Assembly (NCBI RefSeq): GCF_030816715.1
Contig: NZ_JAUSYH010000001.1
Location: 4,030,001 to 4,094,000 of the forward strand
Direction: 5' to 3'
Length of the DNA: 64,000 bases
Origin: Streptomyces achromogenes
GTDB lineage: Bacteria > Actinomycetota > Actinomycetes > Streptomycetales > Streptomycetaceae
Positions 7,107 to 15,842 of the stretch are shown here, in pieces (the first letter of the stretch is position 1; the number at the start of each line of letters is the position of its first letter). The position numbers and the translations under genes were made by a program. Under the pieces are notes generated by a model. That model made no database searches, was not told the origin of the DNA, and was given only the letters and a program-made list of their open reading frames with translations.

Positions 7107-9761
7107 ATGAGCACCGAGGACCAGTCGGCCCCCCGGTCCCTCGCGGAAGCGCTCCGCGCCCGGGACGACGCTTCCCTGGCCGCGCTGCTGCGCGCCCGCC
7201 CCGACCTGATCACTCCGGTCCCCACCGACCTCACGCAGCTCGCCACCCGCGCCGGCACCCGTGCCTCCGTCGTCCGCGCGCTGGAGCGGCTCGACCGGTT
7301 CGTGCTGCAGACGGCGGAGGCGCTGGCCGTGGCCGGCGATCCGGCGACCCGCGAGGAGCTGTTCGGCCTGATGGCGGGGGACGCCGGCGATCCGGCCGTG
7401 CTCGCGGCCCTCCCGGCGGCGTTGGCCGCCTTGCGCGAGCAGGCGCTGGTGTGGGGCGCGGACGACCGTCTCCGGTTGGTGCGCACCGCCCGTGAACTGC
7501 TGGCGCCGTCCCCGCAGCACCCGTCGCCGACGGGGCTCGGGCCGAGTGTGCGGGAGGCGACGGCGGGCATGTCGCCGGGCCGGGTCCAGGAGATCGTGGC
7601 GACGCTGGGGCTGCCGTCGACGCACGACTCGGTCTCGGCGGTGGGCGCGCTCACCGCGCTGTTCACCCATCGCCGGAAGATGGCCGCGCTGCTGGCGGGG
7701 GCGCCCGCCGAGTCCCTCGAGGTGCTGGAGCGGCTGGTGTGGGGGCCGCCGTACGGTCAGGTCACGGCCGATCCCGCGGCGCGGCTGCGCTGGCTGCTCG
7801 ACCGCGCGCTGCTGCTGCCGACGGCGCCCGGGACCGTCGTGCTGCCGCGTGAGGTCGCCCTGCATCTGCGCAAGGGCCGCGCGCACCGGGCCCCCGAGCC
7901 GGTGCCGCCGGCCGTGGAGCCGCTCGCGGTGCACGCGCCGCAGGTGGTGGACGCGACGGCGGCCGGTCAGGCGTACACGGCGCTGGCGACCGTCGAGGAG
8001 CTGCTGAAGGACTGGGACGAGGGCGGTCCCGGGGTGCTGCGGGCCGGCGGGATCAGCGTCCGCGACCTCAAGCGGACGGCCGTCGCGCTGGACGTGGCCG
8101 AGCCGGTGGCCGCGTTCTGGGTCGAGCTGGCGTACGCGGCGGGGCTGCTCGCCTCGGACGGCGAGGCCGACGAACGGTACGCGGCGACCCCCGAGTACGA
8201 CGAGTGGGTGGAGCGGCCGCCGGCCGAGCGGTGGGCGCGGCTCGCCGAGGCGTGGCTGGCGGCGACCCGGACCTCGGGGGTGGTGGGCGGCCGGGACATC
8301 AAGGAGCGGGCGCTGTCGGCGCTGGGTCCGGGGCTCGACCGGTCCGCCGCGCCCGAGGTGCGCCATCGGGTGCTGACGCTGCTGGCCGGGCTGTCCGAGG
8401 GCGGCGCGCCGGACGCGGAGGCGGTGCTGGCCCGGCTGCGCTGGGAGCGTCCGCTGCGCGGCGCACAGGGTGCAGCCCCTGGCACGGCGGGGTCGCACGG
8501 CCCGCAGACGGCGTCCGGGACACCGGGCCCGCACACCACGACGGGGTTCTCCGGGGCCGCGCAGGCCGCCGCGCAGGGTGACGAGGACCTCCGCTCCCGG
8601 CTCGCGCGCTGGACCCTGGCGGAGGCCGAGCGGCTCGGCGTGACCGGCCGGGGCGCGCTGTCGGCGCACGGCCGGGTGCTGCTCGGCGCGCCGGCCGCCG
8701 TCCGGACCGCGCGGGTCGCGGTGGACGCCGCTCCGGCCGGCCCGGGCGACAAGCTGCCCGCCCATCACCGGCCCGCCGGCGTCGTCGTGGCCCCTCTCTC
8801 GCCGCCCGAGCAGGCCGCGGCCGCGGCGGCCGCCGCGCGGCTGCTCGCCCCGCTGCTGCCGGAGCCGCTGGACCACGTCCTGCTCCAGGCGGACCTGACC
8901 GCGGTCGCGCCGGGCCCGCTGCGGCGGCCGCTGGCCGACGTGCTGAGCGTCCTCGCGGACGTCGAGTCCAAGGGCGGCGCGACCGTCTACCGGTTCACGC
9001 CCGGTTCCGTACGGCGCGCCCTGGACGCCGGGCGCAGCGCCTCCGACCTGCACGCCTTCCTCGCCGAGCACTCCCGTACGCCGGTGCCGCAGCCGCTGAC
9101 CTATCTGATCGACGACGTGGCGCGCCGGCACGGTCATCTGCGGGTGGGCGCGGCCTCGGCGTACGTCCGCTGCGACGACGAGACGATCCTGAACGAGATC
9201 CTCGCCGACAAGCGCGCCGCCGGTCTGCGGCTGCGCCGTCTGGCTCCCACGGTGCTCGCGGCGCAGGCCGACCCGGCGACGCTCCTGGACGGCCTGCGGG
9301 CGATGGGCTTCGCGCCCGCCGCCGAGTCCGCCGAGGGGGACGTCCTGATCACCCGCGCGCTCGCGCACCGCACGCCGCCCCGGACGGCCCCCGAGCCGGT
9401 GCCGGACGGGCCGCCGGTTCCCGACGGCACGCTGCTCACCGCGGCGATCCGCGCGGTCCGGGCGGGCGACGCCGCCGCGACCGCGCCGCGCAGGGCGGCG
9501 GAGGACGCCGCTCCGCTCGCCCCGGGCGAGCTGCCGCGCACCAGTTCCGCCGAGACCCTGGCCACCGTGCAGGCCGCCGTCCTCACCGGTGGGGCGCTGT
9601 GGATCGGTTACGTCAACGCGGAGGGCTCCGCCAGTCAGCGCGTCATCGCCCCGGTGCGGGTGGAGGGCGGCTTCGTGACGGCGTACGACCACACGGCGGA
9701 CGAGGTCCGCACATACCCGCTGCACCGGATCACCGGGGTGGCGGAACTGGCGGACGACTGA
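7107..9761 (+). CDS. Large XPB/Ssl2 N-terminal-like (Helicase_C_3) protein
   Basis: An 884-residue protein conserved in actinobacteria. The C-terminal part (DVARRHGHLRVGAASAYVRC, NEILADKRAAGLRLRRLAPTV) resembles the helicase-associated N-terminal domain of XPB/Ssl2, and the far C-terminus (LWIGYVNAEGSASQRVIAPV, TYPLHRITGV) is a WYL-like fold. There is no Walker A or DEAD/DEVH motif, so it is not itself a helicase. The middle contains a poorly conserved Gly/Pro/Thr linker near residues 450-500. ATG 7107 starts the region of similarity. The true XPB helicase gene follows about 800 bases downstream on the same strand, suggesting the two act together on DNA damage. WYL domains usually bind ligands or nucleic acid; the role here is inference. 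Confidence 0.8.
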   Translation: MSTEDQSAPRSLAEALRARDDASLAALLRARPDLITPVPTDLTQLATRAGTRASVVRALERLDRFVLQTAEALAVAGDPATREELFGLMAGDAGDPAVLAALPAALAALREQALVWGADDRLRLVRTARELLAPSPQHPSPTGLGPSVREATAGMSPGRVQEIVATLGLPSTHDSVSAVGALTALFTHRRKMAALLAGAPAESLEVLERLVWGPPYGQVTADPAARLRWLLDRALLLPTAPGTVVLPREVALHLRKGRAHRAPEPVPPAVEPLAVHAPQVVDATAAGQAYTALATVEELLKDWDEGGPGVLRAGGISVRDLKRTAVALDVAEPVAAFWVELAYAAGLLASDGEADERYAATPEYDEWVERPPAERWARLAEAWLAATRTSGVVGGRDIKERALSALGPGLDRSAAPEVRHRVLTLLAGLSEGGAPDAEAVLARLRWERPLRGAQGAAPGTAGSHGPQTASGTPGPHTTTGFSGAAQAAAQGDEDLRSRLARWTLAEAERLGVTGRGALSAHGRVLLGAPAAVRTARVAVDAAPAGPGDKLPAHHRPAGVVVAPLSPPEQAAAAAAAARLLAPLLPEPLDHVLLQADLTAVAPGPLRRPLADVLSVLADVESKGGATVYRFTPGSVRRALDAGRSASDLHAFLAEHSRTPVPQPLTYLIDDVARRHGHLRVGAASAYVRCDDETILNEILADKRAAGLRLRRLAPTVLAAQADPATLLDGLRAMGFAPAAESAEGDVLITRALAHRTPPRTAPEPVPDGPPVPDGTLLTAAIRAVRAGDAAATAPRRAAEDAAPLAPGELPRTSSAETLATVQAAVLTGGALWIGYVNAEGSASQRVIAPVRVEGGFVTAYDHTADEVRTYPLHRITGVAELADD

Positions 9762-9809
9762 GGTTCCTCGCCGCACAGGAGGCCCGGCGGTACGGCTCGG
9801 CGGTACGGC

Positions 9810-10364
9810 TCAGCAGTACCCGACGGAGGCGTCCGCCGGCAGGCCGAAGTGGGCGCGGGCAGCGGACTCCAGGGCGGCGGACGGCATCGGCTCGTGGAGG
9901 GAGGACCGGACGAGGACGCCGAAGTGGGCCCTCGTCCACCGGCCGTACCCCTCGCCGTCCGGCGGCTCCTCCCGGGAGACGACCCGGTAGCCGCCGTCGG
10001 CCGCGGCGTCCCGCTGGAGCCGTACGACCTGCGGGTGCTGCCCGGCACCGCACTCCACGAGGCTCTGGTCGAGCACCCCGTACTCGACGCACAGCGTGTT
10101 GACGCCGGCCCGTACCTCGCCCGCGTGCTCCTCCAGTTCGAGGGCCTCCGCAAGGCAGAACCAGCGCGCCTTCCACGCGGGCACGGCCTCCCCGTAGCCG
10201 CCCCCGCTCGAGTCCGCCGCGACCCGGGCCTCGATCACCGGCCGCACCTCGGCCCACAGCCCCGCGTCGACCCCCGCGGGCCACATCACCCAGGTGCCGG
10301 TGGCGGCCAGCACCGCCGCGGCTCCGACGCCGACCGCTCCCCTGCGGAACGACAGGACCGACAT
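9810..10364 (-). CDS. Membrane-anchored exported protein
   Basis: Unrecognised 184-residue protein. Residues ~10-32 form a hydrophobic segment (GAVGVGAAAVLAATGTWVMW) that is either a signal anchor or an uncleaved signal. The rest is soluble with four cysteines (RWFCLAEA, NTLCVEYG, LVECGAG, and the last residue of VGYC), and a Trp/Arg-rich region. The ATG has GAGGAG eight bases upstream. It lies on the opposite strand between the XPB-N-like gene and the XPB helicase gene, converging on the former and divergent from the latter. Nothing suggests it joins their DNA function. Confidence 0.75.
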   Translation of the reverse strand: MSVLSFRRGAVGVGAAAVLAATGTWVMWPAGVDAGLWAEVRPVIEARVAADSSGGGYGEAVPAWKARWFCLAEALELEEHAGEVRAGVNTLCVEYGVLDQSLVECGAGQHPQVVRLQRDAAADGGYRVVSREEPPDGEGYGRWTRAHFGVLVRSSLHEPMPSAALESAARAHFGLPADASVGYC

Positions 10365-10503
10365 ACCGTGATGCTCCTCACCGCGTCGCGCCCATCGCGC
10401 TGCTCCCCCGATCAGACCCACGGAGGGTGTCCAGGGTTGCCCGGTTCCCCGGGACCGGCCCGGCGCCCCCGGCCCCGACGTCCGCGCGGGGCGGCGGACC
10501 GCC

Positions 10504-10538
10504 GTCGCGGCACGTCGTCGCGGCACGTCGTACGGCAC
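10504..10538. repeat. 13-bp tandem repeat upstream of XPB gene
   Basis: GTCGCGGCACGTC occurs twice in perfect tandem (10504-10516, 10517-10529), followed by the related GTACGGCAC. It lies about 40 bases upstream of the XPB start, in the divergent spacer. The position suits a regulator binding site, but no known family is recognised. Confidence 0.7.
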
Positions 10539-10574
10539 ACTGGAGGTTTGGCCGGTGCGGAAGGGATGGCGTAC

Positions 10575-12218
10575 GTGAACGGACCGCTGATCGTCCAGTC
10601 GGACAAGACTCTGCTCCTGGAGGTCGATCACGAGCAGGCCGACGCGTGCCGTCGCGCCATCGCGCCGTTCGCCGAGCTGGAGCGGGCGCCGGAGCACATC
10701 CACACCTACCGGGTGACCCCGCTGGGCCTGTGGAACGCGCGGGCGGCGGGGCACGACGCCGAGCAGGTCGTGGACGCGCTCGTGCAGTACAGCCGCTATC
10801 CCGTGCCGCACGCGCTGCTCGTGGACGTCGCGGAGACGATGGACCGCTACGGGCGGCTGACGCTGAGCAAGCATCCGGCGCACGGCCTGGTGCTGACCAC
10901 CACCGACCGGCCGGTGCTGGAGGAGATCCTGCGCTCGAAGCGGGTCGCGCCGCTGGTCGGGGCCCGGCTCGATCCGGACACCGTCGTCGTGCACCCCTCA
11001 GAGCGGGGGCAGATCAAGCAGACGCTGCTGAAGCTGGGCTGGCCGGCCGAGGACCTCGCGGGGTACGTCGACGGCGAGGCGCATCCCATCGAGCTCGCCG
11101 AGGACGGGTGGGCGCTGCGCCCGTACCAGAAGCAGGCGGTGGAGAACTTCTGGCACGGCGGCAGCGGGGTCGTGGTGCTGCCCTGCGGCGCCGGGAAGAC
11201 GCTGGTCGGGGCGGGGGCGATGGCGCAGGCGAAGGCCACGACGCTGATCCTCGTCACGAACACCGTGTCGGCGCGCCAGTGGAAGCACGAGCTGGTGAAG
11301 CGGACCTCGCTGACCGAGGACGAGATCGGCGAGTACAGCGGGACGCGGAAGGAGATCCGCCCGGTCACCATCGCCACCTACCAGGTGCTGACGACCCGGC
11401 GGAAGGGCGTCTACCCGCATCTGGAGCTGTTCGACTCCCGGGACTGGGGCCTGATCGTCTACGACGAGGTGCATCTGCTGCCGGCGCCGGTCTTCAAGTT
11501 CACCGCCGACCTGCAGGCGCGGCGGCGGCTCGGTCTGACGGCGACGCTGGTCCGCGAGGACGGCCGTGAGTCGGACGTGTTCTCGCTCATCGGGCCGAAG
11601 CGGTTCGACGCGCCGTGGAAGGAGATCGAGGCGCAGGGCTACATCGCGCCCGCCGACTGCGTGGAGGTCCGGGTCAACCTCACCGACTCGGAGCGTCTCG
11701 CGTACGCGACCGCCGAGGCGGAGGAGAAGTACCGCTTCTGCGCGACGACGGCGACGAAGCGGAAGGTGACGGAGGCGCTGGTGCGGCGGTTCGCCGGGCA
11801 GCAGATCCTCGTCATCGGGCAGTACATCGACCAGCTCGACGAACTCGGCGAGCATCTGAACGCGCCGGTCATCAAGGGCGAGACCTCCAACGCGCAGCGT
11901 GAGAAGCTCTTCGACGCCTTCCGGGAGGGCGAGATCAGCGTGCTGGTGGTGTCGAAGGTCGCGAACTTCTCGATCGACCTGCCGGAGGCGACGGTGGCCA
12001 TCCAGGTGTCGGGCACCTTCGGGTCGCGGCAGGAGGAGGCGCAGCGTCTCGGCCGGGTGCTGCGCCCCAAGGCGGACGGGCATCAGGCGCACTTCTACTC
12101 GGTGGTGGCGCGGGACACCATCGACCAGGACTTCGCGGCGCACCGCCAGCGGTTCCTGGCGGAGCAGGGGTACGCCTACCGGATCATGGACGCGGACGAG
12201 TTGCTGGCGGAGGGCTGA
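10575..12218 (+). CDS. DNA repair helicase XPB
   Basis: Superfamily 2 DNA helicase of the XPB/RAD25 type, 547 residues. Residues ~1-150 hold the damage-recognition-like N-terminal domain (YRVTPLGLWNARAAG). The motor shows motif I PCGAGKTLVGAG, motif II DEVH, motif III GLTATLVRED, and motif VI QRLGRVLRPK. It probably opens DNA in nucleotide excision repair or transcription-coupled work. GTG 10575 has GGAAGGG about nine bases upstream; ATG 10566 would add three residues but overlaps that site. Similarity to the N-terminal domain found in the 884-residue neighbour suggests functional pairing. It appears intact. Confidence 0.95.
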   Translation: MNGPLIVQSDKTLLLEVDHEQADACRRAIAPFAELERAPEHIHTYRVTPLGLWNARAAGHDAEQVVDALVQYSRYPVPHALLVDVAETMDRYGRLTLSKHPAHGLVLTTTDRPVLEEILRSKRVAPLVGARLDPDTVVVHPSERGQIKQTLLKLGWPAEDLAGYVDGEAHPIELAEDGWALRPYQKQAVENFWHGGSGVVVLPCGAGKTLVGAGAMAQAKATTLILVTNTVSARQWKHELVKRTSLTEDEIGEYSGTRKEIRPVTIATYQVLTTRRKGVYPHLELFDSRDWGLIVYDEVHLLPAPVFKFTADLQARRRLGLTATLVREDGRESDVFSLIGPKRFDAPWKEIEAQGYIAPADCVEVRVNLTDSERLAYATAEAEEKYRFCATTATKRKVTEALVRRFAGQQILVIGQYIDQLDELGEHLNAPVIKGETSNAQREKLFDAFREGEISVLVVSKVANFSIDLPEATVAIQVSGTFGSRQEEAQRLGRVLRPKADGHQAHFYSVVARDTIDQDFAAHRQRFLAEQGYAYRIMDADELLAEG

Positions 12219-12318
12219 GCGCCGTGGTGTCCCGGGGGCGTCTGTTGCTGGTCATGCTGCGGATCTTCGACGACAAGGACATCCTGCTGCCCGAGGCGTG
12301 AGCCGGTCCCGCAGGCCC

Positions 12319-12504
12319 TCACCTGCGGCGGACGCCCGCCTCCTCGCGGTACTCGCCGAGGACGAGCACGTCGAAGGCGGCGCCGACGAAGACCTTGACG
12401 GCGCGCAGGGCGTCGCCGAGGCGGTGGCGGTGGGGGTGAAGGTCGGACAGGGGGGTCGCGCCGGACGGGCGACCGGGGGCTGGGGTGAGGGTCGCTGCAC
12501 TCAT
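12319..12504 (-). CDS. Small hypothetical protein
   Basis: A 61-residue product with a disordered start (TLTPAPGRPSGATPL) and an amphipathic end (LGDALRAVKVFVGAAFDVLVLGEYREEAG). Codon use is Streptomyces-like. It converges on the XPB helicase gene; the ~100 bases between hold a short in-frame remnant-like stretch ending PEA but nothing recognisable. No family is recognised; single-helix membrane-associated proteins of this size are frequent in these genomes. Confidence 0.55.
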   Translation of the reverse strand: MSAATLTPAPGRPSGATPLSDLHPHRHRLGDALRAVKVFVGAAFDVLVLGEYREEAGVRRR

Positions 12505-12641
12505 GTCTCCATGGTGCGCGCCACGGCATAAAGGGGGCATCGGTCCCAGGTCCCCATTCGGCGTACTCCCTGGGTACCCCTGTGGGCGGGGGTGTCCCCT
12601 ACGGGAAGGAGGCGCGCCCTCAGGGGTAGCGGGTAATTGCG

Positions 12642-12671
12642 TTGGCGCGCCGTCGGCCGCTCACCTAGAAT
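12642..12671 (+). promoter_or_regulatory. Putative vegetative promoter of helD
   Basis: TTGGCG (12642-12647) and TAGAAT (12666-12671) are separated by 18 bases and lie about 100 bases before the helD start, a fair match to a HrdB-type promoter. The surrounding leader has no inverted repeat resembling a rifamycin-associated element. Confidence 0.5.
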
Positions 12672-12769
12672 CTCCGCTCTTGCCCGCCTCCCCTCGGAGC
12701 GCCGCCGTCCGGACGGAAACCGGACGGCAATCGCCGTAGCCCACCCCCAGCCGGCCCGGAGGCACCCCC

Positions 12770-14839
12770 TTGTCCACGCCGCCCTCGTCCCGCACGTCCG
12801 TCGACGACGATCCCCTCGCCCGCGAACGCGGCCATCTCGCGTCCTCCCGTGCCGCCCTGCGCGCGATGCGGGAGGACGTCGAGTCCCTCGACATCAGCGA
12901 CGTCACCGCGAACTGGGTCAACGCCCAGATCCTGGAGCGGCAGATCGGGGAACGGATCAAGGCGCTGGCCGATCTCAGCGAGACCCCGCTGTTCTTCGGG
13001 CGGCTCGACTACCTGCACGCTCCCGGCGCGGACCGGGCGGAGGGCGCGGAGGGGGAGAAGTTCTACATCGGGCGTCGCCATGTGCACGACGGCGATGGCG
13101 ACCCCATGGTCATCGACTGGCGTGCGCCGGTGTCGCAGCCGTTCTACCGGGCGTCGAAGAAGGACCCGATGGACGTCGGGCTGCGCCGCCGCTTCGGCTA
13201 CACCCGCGGGGACATCACGGCGTACGAGGACGAGCATCTGTCCGACCCGCAGGATCCGTCGGTGGCCGCCGCCACCAGCAAGCTGCTCCAGCAGGAGATC
13301 GAGCGGCCGCGGGTGGGCCCGATGCGGGACATCGTCGCCACCATCCAGCCCGAGCAGGACGAGATCGTGCGCAGCGGGCTGGGCGGCACGGTGTGCGTGC
13401 AGGGCGGTCCGGGGACCGGAAAGACGGCGGTCGGCCTGCACCGGGTGGCGTATCTGCTGTACGCCCACCGTGAGCGGCTCGCGCGCACCGGCACGCTGGT
13501 CATCGGGCCCAACAAGTCCTTCCTCCATTACATCGAGCAGGTGCTGCCGGCGCTGGGCGAGCTGACGGTCCGCCAGGGCACGGTGGACGACCTGGTGGCC
13601 CATGTGGAGGTGCGGGGCGAGGACGACGCGGCGGCGGCGCTCGTCAAGGGCGACGCGAGGATGGCGCGGGTGCTGCGGCGGGCCGTCTACGCGCAGGTGC
13701 GGATGCCGTCCGAGCCGGTCGTCGTGGTGCGCGGGTCGCGGCGCTGGCGGGTTGCGGCGTACGAACTCGAGGAGATGGTGCGGGAGTTGCTCGGCCGGGA
13801 CATCCGGTACGGGGCCGCCCGCGAGGCCCTGCCGCAGCGCATCGCGCACGCAGTGCTGGTGCAGATGGAACGCTCGGGCGAGGCCCCGGACGACCGGGTG
13901 CAGGACGCCGTGGCCCGCAACAGCGCGGTGAAGGCGGCGGTGAAGGAGGTCTGGCCGGTCGTCGACCCGGCGAAGCTGGTGCTGCGGCTGCTGACGGACG
14001 CGGAGTTCCTCGCCGAGCACGCGGAGGGCGTGCTGAGCGAGCAGGAGCAGAAGACGATCCTGGCGGTGAAGCCTGCGCGGTCCGTGAAGGCCGCCAGGTG
14101 GTCGGCGGCGGACGCGGTGCTGATCGACGAGGCGAGGGACCTGGTGGAGCGCACGCACTCGCTCGGCCATGTGGTCCTCGACGAGGCGCAGGACCTGTCG
14201 CCCATGCAGTACCGGGCGGTCGGCCGTCGCTGCACGACGGGTTCGGCGACCGTGCTGGGCGATCTGGCGCAGGGCACCACCCCGTGGGCGACCCGCAGCT
14301 GGGAGGAGGCCCTCGGGCACCTCGGCAAGGCGGACGCGGTGGTAGAGGAGCTGACGGCCGGTTTCCGCGTCCCCACGGACGTGATCGTCTACGCCTCCCG
14401 GCTGCTGCCGCACATCGCGCCGGGCCTCACGCCGGTCGCGTCGGTCCGTGAGAACCCCGGCTTCTTCGACGTCCGGGAGGTCGCGGACACGGCGGACGTC
14501 GTCGCGGCCTGCGAGGAGCTGCTGCGCAACGAGGGCTCGACGGGGCTGATCGCGGCCGACGCCCGGATCCCGGCGCTGGCCGAGGCGCTGGCGGCGGCAG
14601 GCGTCCCCTGGCTGGCCCCGGGCGAGGAGACGACGGCCGAGACCCGCCTCACCCTGGTCCCGGCGTCGCTGGCCAAGGGTCTGGAGTACGACTACGTCGT
14701 CCTGGACGAACCGCAGGCCGTGGTCGACGGGGAGCCCGACGAACGGACGGGCCTGCGCCGCCTGTACGTGGCCCTGACCCGAGCGGTCTCCGGCCTCCTC
14801 GTCACCCACACGGCCCCCCTCCCCCGCCAACTCACCTGA
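12770..14839 (+). CDS. helD: HelD-family RNA polymerase recycling ATPase
   Basis: UvrD/Rep-like superfamily 1 ATPase of the actinobacterial HelD group (689 aa), which frees stalled or rifamycin-bound RNA polymerase rather than unwinding DNA. The N-terminal ~80 residues form the charged coiled arm that enters the secondary channel (MREDVESLDISDV, QIGERIKALADL). Walker A is GGPGTGKTA near residue 220; motif II is VVLDEAQDLSP; later SF1 motifs include LAKGLEYDYVVLDEP and RRLYVALTRA. TTG 12770 has GGAGG seven bases upstream. Some Streptomyces HelD proteins (HelR) confer rifampicin tolerance; whether this is the housekeeping or resistance type cannot be decided here. Confidence 0.92.
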   Translation: MSTPPSSRTSVDDDPLARERGHLASSRAALRAMREDVESLDISDVTANWVNAQILERQIGERIKALADLSETPLFFGRLDYLHAPGADRAEGAEGEKFYIGRRHVHDGDGDPMVIDWRAPVSQPFYRASKKDPMDVGLRRRFGYTRGDITAYEDEHLSDPQDPSVAAATSKLLQQEIERPRVGPMRDIVATIQPEQDEIVRSGLGGTVCVQGGPGTGKTAVGLHRVAYLLYAHRERLARTGTLVIGPNKSFLHYIEQVLPALGELTVRQGTVDDLVAHVEVRGEDDAAAALVKGDARMARVLRRAVYAQVRMPSEPVVVVRGSRRWRVAAYELEEMVRELLGRDIRYGAAREALPQRIAHAVLVQMERSGEAPDDRVQDAVARNSAVKAAVKEVWPVVDPAKLVLRLLTDAEFLAEHAEGVLSEQEQKTILAVKPARSVKAARWSAADAVLIDEARDLVERTHSLGHVVLDEAQDLSPMQYRAVGRRCTTGSATVLGDLAQGTTPWATRSWEEALGHLGKADAVVEELTAGFRVPTDVIVYASRLLPHIAPGLTPVASVRENPGFFDVREVADTADVVAACEELLRNEGSTGLIAADARIPALAEALAAAGVPWLAPGEETTAETRLTLVPASLAKGLEYDYVVLDEPQAVVDGEPDERTGLRRLYVALTRAVSGLLVTHTAPLPRQLT

Positions 14840-14936
14840 CCGACCGCGCCCCCTCCTCAGCCGCCCCCGGAGCCGACGGGGCGGCCGAGTCACGGGCGGC
14901 CGAGTCACGGGCGGCTGACCCGGGCGGGCCGTCGGC

Positions 14937-15695
14937 TCAGTCGACGCGCCCGGCCGGTCCGCCGGCCTGCGCCGCCGGCTCGGCCTGCGCCGCCGGCTCG
15001 GGGCGTTCGGCGTCCACCGCTCGGCGCCACTCGCGCACGGCGTGTGCCGACACCGGGCCGGACCAGCCGTGCGGGCGGGCCGCGCCGCCGATGTGGAACG
15101 CGTCGATCCCGGCGTCCCGCAGCCGCGGGAGGTGGTCGAGGCGCAGGCCGCCGCCGACGAGGAGGCGCTGCTCGTAGCCCTGGTCACCGTGCCGGGCGGC
15201 CTCGGCGAGCAGGGTGGGCAGGCCCGCGTCGACCCCGGCCGGGGAGCCCGCGGTGAGGTAGGCGTCCAGTCCGGGCAGGCCGTCCAGCTGCTTGCGCAGG
15301 GCGTCGCGGTCGGCGGCGTGGTCGAGGGCGCGGTGGAAGGTCCAGCGGCAGCCGTCCAGCCCGGCGACGATCCGCTCCACCGCGGCCAGGTCCACCGCGC
15401 CCTCCTGGTCGAGGAAGCCGAGCACGAACTCCCGCGCGCCCGCCGCCCGCAGATCGGCGGCGGCCCGCACGAGGCGGTCGACGTCCCCGGCCGCGAAGCC
15501 GTCGGACAGCCGCAGCATGACGCGCAGGGAGAGGTCGACGGCGGCCCGGACGGCGGCGAACACCGCGACCGGCGGAGTGAGCCCGTCGGCGGCCATCTCG
15601 GTGACCAGCTCGAGGCGGTCCGCGCCTCCGGCCTGGGCGGCGACCGCGTCCTCGGCGTCGAGAGCGATCACCTCCAGAACTGCACGCTTGCTCAT
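14937..15695 (-). CDS. cutC: CutC family protein
   Basis: TIM-barrel protein of the CutC family, 252 residues. The start RAVLEVIALDAEDAVAAQAG with GADRLELVTEM is the family hallmark; GFLDQEGAVD, TFHRALDH and LLVGGGL mark later strands. It was named for copper homeostasis, but metal binding is weak in most members and an enzymatic role is plausible. The C-terminus carries a short duplicated tail (EPAAQA twice) beyond the conserved barrel. ATG 15695 is used; the frame stays open upstream through a 10-bp repeat that would encode NADERRSNADE. It is divergent from an HD hydrolase with a DasR-like site between them. Confidence 0.88.
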   Translation of the reverse strand: MSKRAVLEVIALDAEDAVAAQAGGADRLELVTEMAADGLTPPVAVFAAVRAAVDLSLRVMLRLSDGFAAGDVDRLVRAAADLRAAGAREFVLGFLDQEGAVDLAAVERIVAGLDGCRWTFHRALDHAADRDALRKQLDGLPGLDAYLTAGSPAGVDAGLPTLLAEAARHGDQGYEQRLLVGGGLRLDHLPRLRDAGIDAFHIGGAARPHGWSGPVSAHAVREWRRAVDAERPEPAAQAEPAAQAGGPAGRVD

Positions 15696-15709
15696 GGGTC
15701 CCCATTCGT

Positions 15710-15750
15710 CGGCGTTCGATCGGCGTTCATCGGCGTTCATCGGCGTTCGT
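15710..15750. repeat. Fourfold CGGCGTTC repeat before cutC
   Basis: CGGCGTTCGAT, CGGCGTTCAT, CGGCGTTCAT and CGGCGTTCGT follow each other with a 10-11-bp period, so all copies face the same side of the helix. They begin 15 bases upstream of the cutC start on its leader side. This could be a regulator array or an mRNA leader repeat; no known operator matches. Confidence 0.8.
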
Positions 15751-15792
15751 CTGCGGCGGTCGCGGCGCCTCGTCCCGCTCCCGTCACCCGGT

Positions 15793-15808
15793 ATAGGTCT
15801 AGTCCAAT
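15793..15808. promoter_or_regulatory. DasR-like dre site
   Basis: ATAGGTCTAGTCCAAT matches the dre consensus ACTGGTCTAGACCACT at 12 of 16 positions, including the central GGTCTAG and CCA. It lies between divergent cutC and the HD hydrolase, about 35 bases before the HD gene and beside an AAGAAT -10-like box. Binding is inferred from the consensus as I recall it. Confidence 0.5.
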
Positions 15809-15842
15809 TTAAGAATACGCGGGTCGGCGGGACAATGAGGCC

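Noticed and set aside
7086..9776. Very long open frame antisense to the 884-residue XPB-N-like protein gene
   Set aside because: High-GC antisense shadow: the product is Arg/Gly/His-rich with no family motif, while the sense strand shows conserved domains.
12226..12300. Short frame ending ILLPEA after the XPB gene
   Set aside because: 24 codons, no ribosome site, no recognised family.
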